The notes below the pieces were generated by a model. The model did no database searches. It was not told where the DNA came from and was given only the letters and a program-made list of their open reading frames with translations. The position numbers and the translations under genes are program-made. From assembly GCF_001641265.1 (NCBI RefSeq), contig NW_020167523.1, positions 1-64,000 of the forward strand: a DNA stretch of 64,000 nt, read 5' to 3'. Of this stretch, positions 41,554 to 53,252 are shown in pieces (position 1 is the stretch's first letter; each line of letters starts with the position of its first letter). The DNA is from Pseudogymnoascus destructans (Eukaryota; Ascomycota; Leotiomycetes; Thelebolales; Thelebolaceae).

Positions 41554-42627
41554 CAGTGTGCAGCGAATCGTGATTCAGCATGATTCACCCCGAATCAGAT
41601 TCGATTCATGATCTGATTCAGGCTATTTCTTGATGATTCTAATCATGATTCGGCAAGTATTTGAATGATCTGAATACTTGCCAAGATGTCTAAGATGTCT
41701 AAGCGTCTAGCCTTACTGTCGTCCTCAATATATAGCTTTTTAGATTGACATTTATGTTGAAGTGTATGATATCACTTGCAGCGGTAGTATAAGTCATCAA
41801 GTTGAGTTGAACAACAGTTCACTAGAATATGTGTTGTATTGTTGTTTTGAGTGAAGCTATCTACAGAACTATTTGTGGGTGGTCCGCAACCCGATTCGGT
41901 TGGCGAGCCACACGCCCAACACGCCCAACCAATCAGTCTGAGCAACCTCCTCCTTCAACAATTTAATACATTCAATCATTACAATTATCATCATTATGAG
42001 TGATTCCGAGTTGTCTGACGCCCCTGAGGATCTTGACGTCATGTTATTTATGAAGATAACAGTAATGATGGCGTATTCTCATCGTCTTCACCATCATTAC
42101 CACAAAGCAGTACCACAACACTACACCTACCAGTCACTCATTCTGCTCTGTTTACAAAGAATCTATATTCTCGTACTATCTTAAGAGGCTCTCCTAATAA
42201 GATGCAATATGCTTGTACACAAGAAGGCTGTTCATATATGCCTGAAGCTAAACCAGTATCGCAAAATACAACAAGCAATTTATGAAGACATATTGAGCTA
42301 AAGCATCCAACTATCTTTGAAGCGTCTTCAAAATCTGCTCGAAAACTTTAGAATCAAGACAATATCGGCCCTCAGAACCGTGCATCTTTGTCTAGATTCT
42401 ACAAGCCAAATCCTCATGGTACAACTCCAGTGTAACGCTGACTTCTAAACGATAGAAGATACAGAGGTTTCTTGCATAAGGTTGACTTGACAGAGGAGGT
42501 AGGGGATTAAACACAAAGGCTTTCCAAGTAACATGTTACAGTATTGTAAAGAATACTATATTGAGTTGAGCATGAAGCTCCTATCTAAGGAAATACTATC
42601 TACTTATATAGTGGCATCGTGCCCAAG

Positions 42628-42874
42628 TGTAAGGATGCCTCCACCCTCAGTGATGGAAAGGATTGGAGTCGGGCAGGTTATGGTCACGTGGGAAGAGTTA
42701 GGGCAGGTTAGCCGAGTCAGACCCGTTTCAGGTACTTAAGTGGATGGACCCAACGGGGTTCCTCATCATCTTTTTTGTATCCTTTGTAGTAGACCTATAG
42801 GATAGCATCCGTTTAGCCTCCGACTCGTACTCTCATATGCTATTACTGTGAGCTGGGTGCCCTGTGTCCTTACA
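42628..42874 (+). repeat. Solo LTR, family B, nested
   Basis: TGTAAGGATGCC to GTGTCCTTACA with exact CCAAG duplications (42623-42627 and 42875-42879). 247 bp. Confidence 0.93.
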
Positions 42875-43019
42875 CCAAGGGATATCCGTGGATAACATGG
42901 ATAACATAATATCCATGATATCCAATGTTATCCATCACCTGATATTCTGTGGATCCCCATGGATAACATGGATAACATAATATCCAAGATATCCAATGTT
43001 ATCCATCACATGACATTCC

Positions 43020-43416
43020 TGTAATGCTGACTTCTAAACAATAGAAGACACAGAGGTTTCTTGCGTAAGGTTGACTTGACAGAGGAGGCAGGGGATTAGA
43101 CACAAAGGCTTTCCAAGTAACACCTTACAGTATTGTAAAGAATACTATATTGAGTTGAGCACGAAGCTCCTATCTAAGGAAATACTATCTACTTATATAG
43201 TGGCGTCGTGCCTCATGGGTAATCTGGATAGTTGGCGGATAGCTAGATATTCAGGATAGTTCGTGGATAGCTCAACTATCCAATATCCACTAGTTTCTGC
43301 AACTATCCATTAGCCCTGTCACATGGCAGCCTACCCCGCTTCCCACTGTGACTCACATGTCACGCTACTAGGCCCTGGCCCTGTAACCATGACATCATGT
43401 TACTGTAGCTGTAACA
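43020..43416 (-). repeat. Solo LTR, family A, U3 type 1, nested
   Basis: TGTAATGCTGACTTC to GCTGTAACA with exact ATTCC duplications (43015-43019 and 43417-43421). It sits inside the palindromic U3 of the type-3 LTR. Confidence 0.93.
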
Positions 43417-44032
43417 ATTCCGTGGATCGCTGTGGATAACATGGATAACATAATATCCATGATATCCAATGTTATCCATCACGTGAGGTTGCAGCCGTAA
43501 GTGCTAGCCATAGCACTAGCACTTAGCCGTAACAGGCAGCTACAACTAGAACTACAGAATCATATTTTAAAGCAGGTGGGCGATTATACTTACAACTGAT
43601 GCTTGGAGTGCTATAAATGGAACAGATCATGCTGCTGTTACCGTACACTGGATATCAAAATATTGGGTCCAACATTCAAAAATCCTAGATGTGATAAATC
43701 TACTTGAACCTATTCATTCTGGCTAATACCTAGCTCAGCAATTACTCTCAGTTACAGATGATTTCAAAATTACACATGGAGTCTTTACTATCACAAGAGA
43801 CAATGCATCAAATAATGCAGCAATGCTCAACCAATACGAACGAAGAGCAGCAGATGCTCCAACAACAACAAATCAGCCATGGAGCTTTACTGTTAAAGAT
43901 GGCGATGTATGATGTATGGCACATATTATAAATCTAGCTGTTCAAGCAGCTCTTATGACGATGAAAGCTGTACCATCAGAAGAGCTTGAGAGCTATCGAG
44001 TTCAAGAGGGTTTAGCTTATACTCAGATTAAT

Positions 44033-44923
44033 TGTAATGGTGGGTGCACCAGAGGTGAGAATCTAGCCACCCAAGGAAGGGATGATTTTACTAAGACAAC
44101 ACACTGTCTTAGGAAAAAGAGCCAAAGGGTCGTAGCTTAGACTATTCTACAACGCAGCAATCAGGTGTATGATGTAGTGGAGTGGTTTAGACAAGTTGTA
44201 ACAAATGTTGAGTCTGAGAACTCAGGGATATTCAGAGGTTAGCACCTCACTGACTTTTCAGAAACAAGGAGTAACAAGATCAATGCTTGGAAGCTTGGAA
44301 AAGACGTGGAAGTAAGTGATAGTCAATTTACTGTATTGTCTGCTTGCCCTTTCTTAAGGAAAGGGCAATCCTATTTATGCTAAAGGAGTGTAGTTCTCTC
44401 ATTTTCCAAGACTTTCCATGACTAACCAGGCTTGGTAACTGTAGTCGATGTAAGAGAATCCCATACCATCTCCTAGGTTTCTAGCCTATAGGAAGTGAAA
44501 GGAGGTCCAAGGTCAGAGTACCCCTATAGACAAATTATGTCATAACTTAACCAATCTTGTGGGTAACTAAGGAGCGATGACGTGTAATGAATCATAGAGG
44601 TTTATAGAGCTATCGTTTATGTTTCTAGGCCTCTAGTTGATAGAGATATGTCATGTGTAGTATTAGCCCAGTAACTAATGAGTGATGTCATGTAATGAAT
44701 CATAGAGGGTTGTAGAGATATGCTATGTGGTCATATCGGCCCAGTAACTAAGGAGCAATGACGTGTAATGAATCATAGAGGTAGCAATCGTTGAGTAGTA
44801 TTGCTCTTGTTGTTGGTGTGATAAGCCAAAATATGTATAGTGACTTGTAGGTTTGAGGAGGAGATTTCTAAGTTTGCTCTTGAGTTTGATAGCAAACTGA
44901 GTGCAACAAATGTCAGTATGACA
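44033..44923. repeat. Solo LTR, family C
   Basis: TGTAATGGTGGGTGCACC to GTCAGTATGACA (891 bp), flanked by exact TTAAT duplications (44028-44032 and 44924-44928). It interrupts the hAT-2 transposase between two recognisable blocks. Internally, ACTAAGGAGCGATGACGTG and AATGAATCATAGAGG recur several times. Confidence 0.92.
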
Positions 44924-46189
44924 TTAATGCTATCTATTCCAAAAAAGAAGAAGTTGTTAACGCTTTAACAAAGCTCCGCAAGCACATCTATGTGTTTAGG
45001 AATCATCGAGGGTGGAAGGATAGTGTTCGTTCTCATGCTATAGCCACTGGAATCAAGCCTGTTACTCTTGCAATTGATATGCCAGTACGATGGAACTAAA
45101 CACAAAATGCATTGTCAATGGAGGCGCCAATCACGGCGCTTTGTGCATCACAGACTCTTGATATAAGCATGCGTGATATCCAGATTTCTTCGAAAGAATG
45201 GGAATTACTTCATGCTCTTGCATAGTTCTTTGAGATTTTTAAGCGTATCTCAGAAAAGGTGCAAGCAGATGGGTATCCAACACTTAACTACTGTGTTCCA
45301 TATTATCTACGGCTAATGGATAAAATTAAGAAGATTAAGAAGACTGTTAAGCATACATGTATCAACAAAGCTTGTACTGCTGCATTCAACAAATTAGACG
45401 ACTATTTCTCACTTGCAACAAGCCAATGGTCAAGCCATTCAACAGTTCCAACAATATGTGATCCTCGGTTTAATTTTAGTATATTTGACTTCTATTTGCC
45501 TGAAAGCTTTTAGAACACAAGCAAAGAACGAGCAAGAGCATAGTTTGCAGCTTGTTATAACAATTATAAAGCACGGGACAATGATATTCGAGCAGAGGAG
45601 AGGAAATGGATGCTATGTTTGATAACGAGGATGAGGATATACCTCAAGAAGTGGACTCTGAGGATGAGATGTTTAAGCATCAAAAGCCTATACTTCAAGA
45701 GGTTGAATGGAGACGGTGGCTTAATGAGCTAGGAGTTGATAAGCCTGAGACTAATATCCTTAAATATTGGCAAGCAAAGCAGTATCAGTATCCAATAATT
45801 GCACAAATAGCTCGAGACTATTTAGCAATTCCAGCAACATCAGCAGCATCAGAACGGGTCTTTAGCCAAGGAGCTGACATTGTCACAAAGAAAAGGAATA
45901 GACTATTGCCTTCAACAATTAGATATTTACTATGTCTACGGGATTGGGGGATAATTGTCGACGATGAGGATGTCGAAGATGAGGATGTCGAAGATGCAAG
46001 TGAAGATATAGGTTAGGCATAGTTAAATATTTTCCATAGTTTTCAATATTCTATACACTCTATTTAAGCCTCAAAGATTCGAATCATGAGTCGAATTAGA
46101 TTCGAGTCATGATTCGGCGAATACCTCAAAAATATGAATGAATCACCAAATCGCCGAATCGTATTCGGGAGGTGATTCGCCGCACACTG

Positions 46190-46488
46190 CCCTTGGCACC
46201 AAAACCCTGGAATCGGGAAGACATTTACGCCTAGCGTGGGTCAGACAAACAATAGCTAAAGCGGAAGCGGAAGCGGGCAAGATCAGACACTATTGGTAAT
46301 AGCAGTTAGATTGAATATTGACCTATAGTACTCTACTATACTATTCGTGGTTGGGCTGGCCCATTCGCGAATACAACTTATTCGTGGTTGCGCCACATAT
46401 ATAAATTGAGAACATATAAATTGAGAACAACATCTACAAAATAGCTAGCAAGCGCAAGGCGATGTTCCAAGTGCTACTACTACTGTTA
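46190..46488. other. Spacer without a gene
   Basis: Contains GCGGAAGCGGAAGCGGG near 46260 and AT-rich sequence. It is the 3' flank of the transcription factor gene. Confidence 0.4.
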
Positions 46489-48664
46489 TCACATCCTCTG
46501 ATCTACAAAGCGAATGCTCATGTCGTCAAAAATCGACCATGCCAGATGATCATCGACGGTAGGAGGCACAAAATCAGAGCTCATCACAGGCTGTATAGAC
46601 GTGTTATGCAAGCTAGCTTCGAGCTGCGCAGCAAGCTGATGGCGGAAGTTTACTGGCAGTTGTTGGGTTGCGCGGAGGGTGTGTAAGAGGTCCTGTACGA
46701 GGGGAATATCTACTGAAGTGTTAAGCACAGTCAAGACAGGACAGTATGGGATGCTTACCGTCCGCTTCGCCAACTCCTCCGGATATAGCTTGGAGTACTA
46801 TCAATGCAGCCCATGTAATCATCTGTTTCATCAGCGAAGCTCTGCCAAAAATCCATGCTGGGACTTACCACTAGATCCCAATTGGTCCATATGCTTTTGT
46901 CATCGAATTGCATCTTCAGTGCGGCACGTGTTGAAACTAACAATTCGTGCCGCTCAGACGAAGTAGTAGATGTCGCGAAGAGATTGAATCCCCGAGCGGG
47001 GTGATAGATGGACAATACCAGCAATCTGTGGAGGATATATTGGCGGAATACAACTCTACGATCGCACTCAGACGTGAAGTGCCCTATAGACCTGTAAGAG
47101 TAGTACAAATGTATTATAAAATCGCGCACTTACGGCCTGGTTTGTTGAATCTCGCAAGCCATCTGTCGAGTTGAACAGCCCAGTCGCGAATTATAGCCGC
47201 ATCCACGGCAGTAAGAGAGGCTGTTAACATTGGCCTTTCCTGGGGTGACGAGAAACACGACCATATAGTTGGAAGTCCCCGACCAGTAAAATGCGTCAAG
47301 CCCGTATGCAACATCTGAGTGAGAGAGTAGATGTCATCTTCGGATGAAATGTGCAGGCGAGCTAGGGGCGCTTGTAGTGGAATTATGGGACATGACATAT
47401 GGAGAGATGCGTGCTCAAGGTCGATGATCTAATGCTGTCAGTATGTGATAGTTGACAATCACAATAAAGTCATAACGTACTTGGAGTCCAGCAAAAAGCC
47501 TCTGCCACTCTCGCGACCTCTCATCGACTTCCTTGGGGCACGACTCCAATATAAGACGATAGCCAACAGATATCCATATCCCTGTTGTCTTTATTGAAGC
47601 TTCGCACGCGAGTCCACCGAGTACTATGCCAAGGACATCATGGAATGCATTCTCTTCCGACTTAAATGACGGCTTATCTGCGACCAGTTCTGTCGTTGGA
47701 GAGGGAATGCTCAACTCGGCAATGGCTCGACACATAACTAGGAAGTAATCCGGGGCCAGGCAGGCGAGGTCTCGAGTGCCGTGGTTCAGAGCCGAGATGT
47801 ACAACATCGCAGATAGAAGTAGGGGTGTTGGGGAGGAAAAGTTTTGCTTATTGGGAAGGAAGTGGAGGCTCGGAATATTTATATGAAAGCTACGCGGTTA
47901 GATGCGCATCATACCATTGCTGGAACAGGAGGAAGCTCACAATTGCCATAACTGCTGAATATTTGTTGGGAGCCATATCTTTTCGTTGACTGGATGATGC
48001 GTCTTCTGTCTGAGCTGGGTCGCAGCATTCCACACCTCGCTGAGCGCTGGATCTCTCGTGCCTATCTGTAGCATATTTTGCTCCTGCTCAACGATCGAAT
48101 CAGGTGCGGAGTCCAGATCGAGGCGCGACTCGATAATATCAAGGCGGTTCAATACCGAGTGTAGCGTCTGGTTTGTCCATCTAACAGCATTAGGCGAGCC
48201 TTCTGAGAGCAAAACTTCGCGCGTCGATGAGGCCTTTGTCACAATCAGTCTTGGGAATGCCGTGGGTACACAGAAGGAGTGGCTATACGTTTGCTCTTGG
48301 TCTAAAGACGCATGGAACGCCAGTCCGCAAGCACCTCCGACAGGAAGGTCCTTGGTCAACCTTGCACTTCAGCTGTGGGATAGTTCAGTGACTGGTTCAA
48401 TATGACAATAATGACGATATGATACAGCACAGGAGGAGACCAACGATGAAGTGTAGGTCAACGTGAACGGATTGGAATATAAAGTCACCTTCAATCCCCG
48501 GCATTTCACTGCACCCCGCATTAGTAAAGCGTACAGGCTCAATAAGATTATATTGCTTCGAGCCGACATCAATAGGCAATCGGCCCCAGGGATTCTATGA
48601 GCTTACCGCAGGCTTTGGTCATCTTAAAGGCCGGAATTTGCACCACTCCATCGTCCGAACTCAT
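46489..48664 (-). CDS. Zn2Cys6 transcription factor, intact, with a 20-nt exon
   Basis: Nine exons (48664-48607, 48508-48489, 48372-48289, 48233-47941, 47889-47481, 47428-47134, 47083-46869, 46822-46759, 46712-46489) sum to 1662 nt with one open frame, 553 residues. Exons 1-3 together spell the binuclear zinc cluster: ACVKCRGLKLKC and, after a few residues, CRRCLRTGVPC. A helical linker follows (LHSVLNRLDIIESRLDLDS), then the fungal-specific middle domain with LACLAPDYFLVM, YHPARGFNLFAT and SIWTNWDLV...WAALIVLQ near the end. It is a nuclear DNA-binding regulator. It is divergent from the hexokinase-like gene across 459 bp, a layout often seen for a pathway regulator and its target, though that is inference. 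Exon 2 is only 20 nt and lies inside the DNA-binding motif. Confidence 0.9.
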
Positions 48665-49123
48665 ATTGGCGAAAGGGATAGGTATCCTCGCATTACCGGC
48701 CGCCTAGCTCCAACACGAAGGCGGAATCCGCAATAATACCGAAAGTTCTGGGTAAATTGAAGCTTATGTGGAGGTATGTGGAACGCGGAGAAGAGTGTGG
48801 ATGTTTATGGGGGATATGGCAGGGGAACGTGCTTATAATGTGTCGGCGAAGTCGGCGTTATAGTTCCGGCTTTGCCGAGGGATACCAGAAGAATCAACAC
48901 GCCGCCTTGAAACCCCTACACTCAACGCCTTCGGCGTCAAAATATACAATGTGATAGCTGGCTGTCCAACAATTGCCCCGCTTTCTGTAACCTCATCAAA
49001 GTTGCCTTGTGTTGCCATGGATTCTCGATTTGGTGTTGTAGGGCTCGTCCCTTCATCTCATATAATAACCGCACGTTGGATATTCTGCTCCTAAAGTGCC
49101 CATGATATCTACAGCTCAGCGTC
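48665..49123. promoter_or_regulatory. Shared promoter region, transcription factor and hexokinase
   Basis: 459 bp between divergent start codons. Several CGGCGAAGTCGGCG- and CCGGC-type triplets (48690-48700, 48843-48875) resemble the CGG half-sites bound by Zn2Cys6 factors. Self-regulation or control of the hexokinase gene is possible. No gene is seen inside. Confidence 0.42.
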
Positions 49124-50967
49124 ATGTCAATCCATGACCATGCGGATCGCGTCGCTGCGGAGTTCGAGTACGACGGAGATCATGTCAGGGAGGCAGTGAA
49201 GCATTTCATACGTCAGATGCGTTAGTATTTTTGTTGAACTACGCGTTTTCTGGTGACCAAACCCACAAGAGAGCACGTGGTAGCGGTCTTGGCTAACAAA
49301 GTATCCAGATGAGGGCCTCGGTGCTGATGGGGGTGCTATGGCGCAGATCCCTACTTATGTTACCACGGTACCTGATGGCACCGAAAAGGTATGCCAACCT
49401 GTGCGCATCACAAGGCGGTTGCTAACGATGGCAACAGGGACTCTATCTTGCTCTTGATCTTGGAGGAACCAACGTCCGCGTCTGTTCTGTTGACCTACAT
49501 GGCGACACCAAGCTCACTACTGTGCAATCTAAGACGGCCATACCGCCCGAGCTAATGCACGCTGCGACATTCCGAGAACTCCTCCACTTCCTCGCCCAGC
49601 AGATCGAGCTCTTCCTCCAAACCTACAATAATGATCTCCTCCACGCCCATCGTGCACGCAAGACGGAGACGTCCCGGGACGGCTTACTTAAGCTCGGCTT
49701 CACCTTTAGTTTTGCCTTCAAGCAGCTCGCGCTCAACAGAGGCACCCTCCTCTACTGGACGAAAGGCTTCAACATCCCGGACGCAATTGGCCAGGAGCTT
49801 TGTGGCCTTCTCCAGGACGAGCTTGAGGCACTGAATGTCCCTGTCCTCGTGGCCGCCCTCGTAAATGACACTGTCGGCACTCTGGTAGCCCGCTCGTATC
49901 AATCCCCTGGCGCAACGACTACCCTGCTCGGCGCCATTTTTGGCACGGGCACGAATGGCGCGTATGTTGAGAAGCTCGCTAATATCACCAAAATGCTCCC
50001 CGCTCAAGCCGACGGTAGCGCTGCGCCTATTCCGTCGGGGGATATGATCTTAAACACGGAATGGGGTTCCTTCGACCCTGAACTTTTCATTCTCCCCAAC
50101 ACCCCTTATGATGTAGCCGTCGATCGCGAGTCCGTTCATCCTGGGATCCAGATGTTTGAAAAGCGCGTATCTGGACTCTTTCTGGGTGAAACGCTGCGCC
50201 ACGCCCTACTGGCCATTGCACCGTACAGCGAGACGATGGTCATACCGCCCGATTCGCCGATCCACAGCCGCTACAGTATCAGCACGACCTTCCTCTCCTC
50301 GGCAGCCAGCGACGAATCCCTGAGGCTTGATATTGTCAGAAGCGAGCTGAAGAGGATGCTCAACTTGGATGCTACTCGAGAGGACGCAGAGGCGGTGAAA
50401 AAGCTCGTGCTGGCTATCAACAAACGCGCAGCTAGGTTGGCAGGTGTTGCTATTGCAGCTATTGTGGTCAACTCTGGGCGTCTAGCGGATGTATCTACGC
50501 CGCCAACTTCACCACTAAGTGTTGTAGACGGGAACGCGCCACTTCCAATCAGCCTCAAAGCTGTGGAGACCGAGAGTGATGAGGCCATTTCAGACGTTCA
50601 CCCGAAACCAAAACTCGATATATCGCCCTACCGCCGCCTTCGCTCTCTCCTCCGGCGTGTCTTCTGTGCCCCTAGCCCAGATTTGATAACCCCAGAATCC
50701 GACCTCCCCCCATCGAAACCGCAAACTCCGCCAACGCACCCTGTAGTCCAAAATGAGGGAATCATAGATATCGGCGTCGATGGCTCTATAATCGAATTTT
50801 GCCCCGGCTTCATCTCCTCCATCCACAGCGCCCTCCGCGACGTGGATGAGATCGGGGTTGAGGGGGGTAGGAGGATACGAATTGGGATTGCGAAGGATGG
50901 GAGTGGGATTGGAGCTGCGCTTATTGCGAGGATGGCCGAACTTGAGATGGGGCGTGGGATGAAGTGA
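49124..50967 (+). CDS. Hexokinase-family sugar kinase with an insert
   Basis: Exons 49124-49220, 49309-49388 and 49438-50967 give 568 residues from the ATG at 49124. The phosphate-binding LALDLGGTNVRV is at about residues 63-74; then LGFTFSFAFKQ, the catalytic Asp in LVNDTVGTL (about 203), LLGAIFGTGTNGAY, LNTEWGSF and MFEKRVSGLFLGE. After VAIAAIVVNSGRL a segment of about 95 residues rich in Pro and Ser (50470-50755) is inserted before the conserved end (IDIGVDGSIIEFCPGF, GSGIGAALIARMA). Canonical fungal hexokinases are about 490 residues, so this is a longer type, perhaps a GlcNAc-kinase-like or regulatory hexokinase. All catalytic motifs look present. Cytosolic. Confidence 0.9.
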
Positions 50968-51331
50968 TGAAATGCCGATCAGGTTTAGATGTTGATTGTA
51001 GTGATGGCAAGGAGAATGGGCTGTGGTTTAGTTAGAGATTGGCAGGTTGGCATATCAGCGAGGGATATAAATGGACTGCCTGGCGCTATAATTTTATAAA
51101 GCGCTTTTATGTGCACTTTTATGTAGGCAACTCCGTGACTGGCTGGGATAAAAATTGCACAGTTACCCGCTACGTTCACTTGGAAATCAGAAAGGGTTAG
51201 CTATATATCAATAATAAACCCTGTATTTATTTAATGGGTATTCATATAACGTGGTTGTACACCGAGTCGATCACTTTTCCCCACCCCACTACCTCAAAAT
51301 ATAATTAAATAACCACAACTATGTATTAAAA
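50968..51331. other. Spacer and pogo-2 end
   Basis: 3' flank of the hexokinase gene, then at about 51255-51300 sequence that should be the terminal repeat of the pogo-2 remnant. No gene seen. Confidence 0.4.
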
Positions 51332-52510
51332 CTAAAATGATTCGGAATCTGATAAATTAAGTACTTCTACATCCTCCTGACAAGTTCTCGCATTATGGCC
51401 AGCTTTTCCACAAGTGCTACAGTGCCGTCCAGACGATTGCCCCACCCTCTGCAAGTCGCGTCGCACCTGCTCATCTACGTCCCTCTGTACCAAAAGATCT
51501 TGTGCATCCCCTACAGTAAGTACACCTCCTTGACGGACACGAGTCTTTATAGCCCTCAGGCGTTTGCTAAGGGCCTCATTTGCTACGCGAAGGGTGTAGA
51601 CCTCAGCTGACAATAAAGTCATCTCATGTGCTAAGATCTCTGTCCCTTTTGCTAACGCAGTAACAGTAGCAAAAATTGGGGTTGGCGAGCTTCCTTGATG
51701 ACCCACAATACGACTTTTAACTAGAGTAGTGTGCGAGAGAGCATCTGTTGGGTTGCGAGGCGTTTAAGAGACCCAAGGGTTGGCATTAGCAGAGGGGGGA
51801 CCTGTAGGTGTAGGCGTCCGTAACTTGACATCTAGCTTCGATAATACTGCATTAGGAGTAAAAGGCACAAGGCTAGCTCCGCGGAATCCAGCTTTCACAT
51901 TTTCGGGTGTAATTAACTGCTTGTATGTAGCGTGGAATGCTAGAAAGAACTCGACCTTGGTAATGTGGTTTATACGGGCTTTGATAAAGGTTTCGATTTG
52001 CCGTCCGTACATCCGTTTAAGAACACTAAAACACCTAACGTCAAGTGGCTAGGTTAAATGAGAAGAGTGAGGGGGGAGGCAGAGACTAATAATGTTGTGC
52101 TTCTTGTAATAGTCCTGAAATTCGGCCGATTCATGACTCTCATGCCCATCTAGTACTAGCATCTGATATGGCACTTTTGCAGAGCCACAAGTATGTGTAT
52201 TAAAGTGCTGTAGCTATTCTAGACCTGTCTCATTGTTAGTCCATCCATTGCTAGTAGCTTTAATTGCCCAATTATCAGGAAGGCTGCCTTTAGTGTACCA
52301 ACTTGCAAGGTAACACTTCCCTTGTACTACCAAAAACGGAGGGATACTCCTGCCTTTAGCATTTACACAAACAATTGCTATAGCCCATTCCCGGTTGCTA
52401 GGCTGAACTGCCTTGCCTCTGCCACATCGATCGGTGCGTGTAACAACTAAAGCTAAGCTAATAACGCCCATCATAAAGCCCGTCTTGTCAAAGTTATAGA
52501 AATCGCAGTC
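51332..52510 (-). pseudogene. pogo transposase remnant (pogo-2), 5' truncated
   Basis: Three minus-strand frames give a core piece (52474-52214: MMGVISLALVVTR, SIPPFLVVQGKCYLASWY), a following piece (52012-51764: MYGRQIETFIKARI, NVKAGFRGASLVPF), and a C-terminal coiled region with zinc knuckle (51706-51332: CSTCGKAGHNARTC). The frames between are interrupted by stops. The N-terminal DNA-binding part is missing: the copy ends near 52510 at a small palindromic repeat. Related to but distinct from pogo-1. Confidence 0.88.
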
Positions 52511-52536
52511 TTAGACAGTGTTGCCAATAGTATATT

Positions 52537-52676
52537 GGTCTTGGCAGTATATTGCAATATATATTGCAATATGGGCCTTGGCAATACAATATGGCCTTAC
52601 GCCATATGACTGTAATACAATACGGCAATATCATATGGCAATATATGGCAATATATGGCAATATATTGCCAAGACC
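52537..52676. repeat. Foldback/MITE-like repeat
   Basis: Starts GGTCTTGGCAGTATATTGC and ends GCAATATATTGCCAAGACC, so the two ends are inverted copies, with CAATATATTGC/GGCAATATAT units in between. 140 bp. Confidence 0.75.
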
Positions 52677-52792
52677 TATATGACTAAGTATTACACACAT
52701 GATAGTAAATGAGACGAAGATAACTATGTCACCTATAATATAGGGGTATTTGAAAACTCTGCTTTAATAGTACTATTAACAATTCAACGTCA

Positions 52793-53243
52793 ATGCCTTT
52801 AACAAATGCAGAGTCGAGCGCCTTATCACTCATTAATAGCGATGTTTTTCAAGATGATACTGAATTGTCACTCTCCTCACAACTAGATTCTAATAGTACT
52901 ATAGTACTGTTAGTTACATCAAATCAGGGTGTCATAGACGAACTTCATGGATTTGGCAACATGATAGGAATCCTTCAGCAACATACCAACAAAATGGGCA
53001 CTTAATGTGGCAATGTTCATATTGTACAAAGCAGTATAGAGAATCAGGTGGTACTGCGGCACCAGTGAAACACTTGATGGATTTACACCAAGTGACAGAT
53101 ACGCAGAAACAGTCACAAGTCAAGAACATGCAAATGAGTATCTCTAGTGCTCTACAAAATGGACTTCGTAATCCTTATAAACGGCGACGAGATGCTGACT
53201 TTGATACTCCTACATTGCTAGGTGCTCATTACCATTTTCAATT
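52793..53243 (+). pseudogene. hAT transposase N-terminal fragment
   Basis: MPLTNAESSALSLINSDVFQ opens the frame. After a shift near 53000 it continues MWQCSYCTKQYRESGGTAAP...HLMDLHQV, a BED-type zinc finger of hAT transposases. It is cut near 53243 by a Gypsy fragment. The rest is not present nearby. Confidence 0.7.
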
Positions 53244-53252
53244 GTCTCTGAT

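Larger units (their letters stand above)
42431..43534 (-). repeat. LTR, family A, U3 type 3, with two nested LTRs
   Basis: Runs TGTAACGCTGACTTC to AGCCGTAACA. The R-U5 and promoter block match other family-A LTRs up to GTGCC. The U3 then switches to three copies of a palindromic unit (GTGGATAACATGGATAAC...ATGTTATCCATCAC). Nested in it are a family-B LTR (42628-42874) and a type-1 family-A LTR (43020-43416). The outer flanks TCCAG and GGCAG agree in only three of five bases. Confidence 0.75.
41997..46016 (+). pseudogene. hAT-2 transposase remnants
   Basis: Pieces in order: MSDSELSDAPEDLD and a BED-finger region with CTQEGCSYMPEAKP (41997-42430); DDE-core parts near 43570-44030 (TRDNASNNAAML); a middle part after the family-C LTR (KLRKHIYVFRNHRGWKDSV, from 44950); NYCVPYYLRLMDKI (45259 on); and the dimerisation domain (45606-46016, ILKYWQAKQYQYP, ATSAASERVFSQG). 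It is closest to hAT-1 at 3585-5825, which shares the start MSDS and the C-terminal block. About 130 residues between the finger and the core are missing, and many stops are present. Confidence 0.88.
41554..46189 (+). mobile_element. Decayed hAT transposon with nested LTRs (hAT-2)
   Basis: Ends CAGTGTGCAGCGAATC (41554) and ...GGTGATTCGCCGCACACTG (46189) are imperfect inverted repeats with ATTC/GAATC-rich subterminal regions. The flanking 8-bp sequences do not match, so the target duplication is lost. Inside are three or four LTR insertions and a large internal deletion of the transposase gene. Confidence 0.8.
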
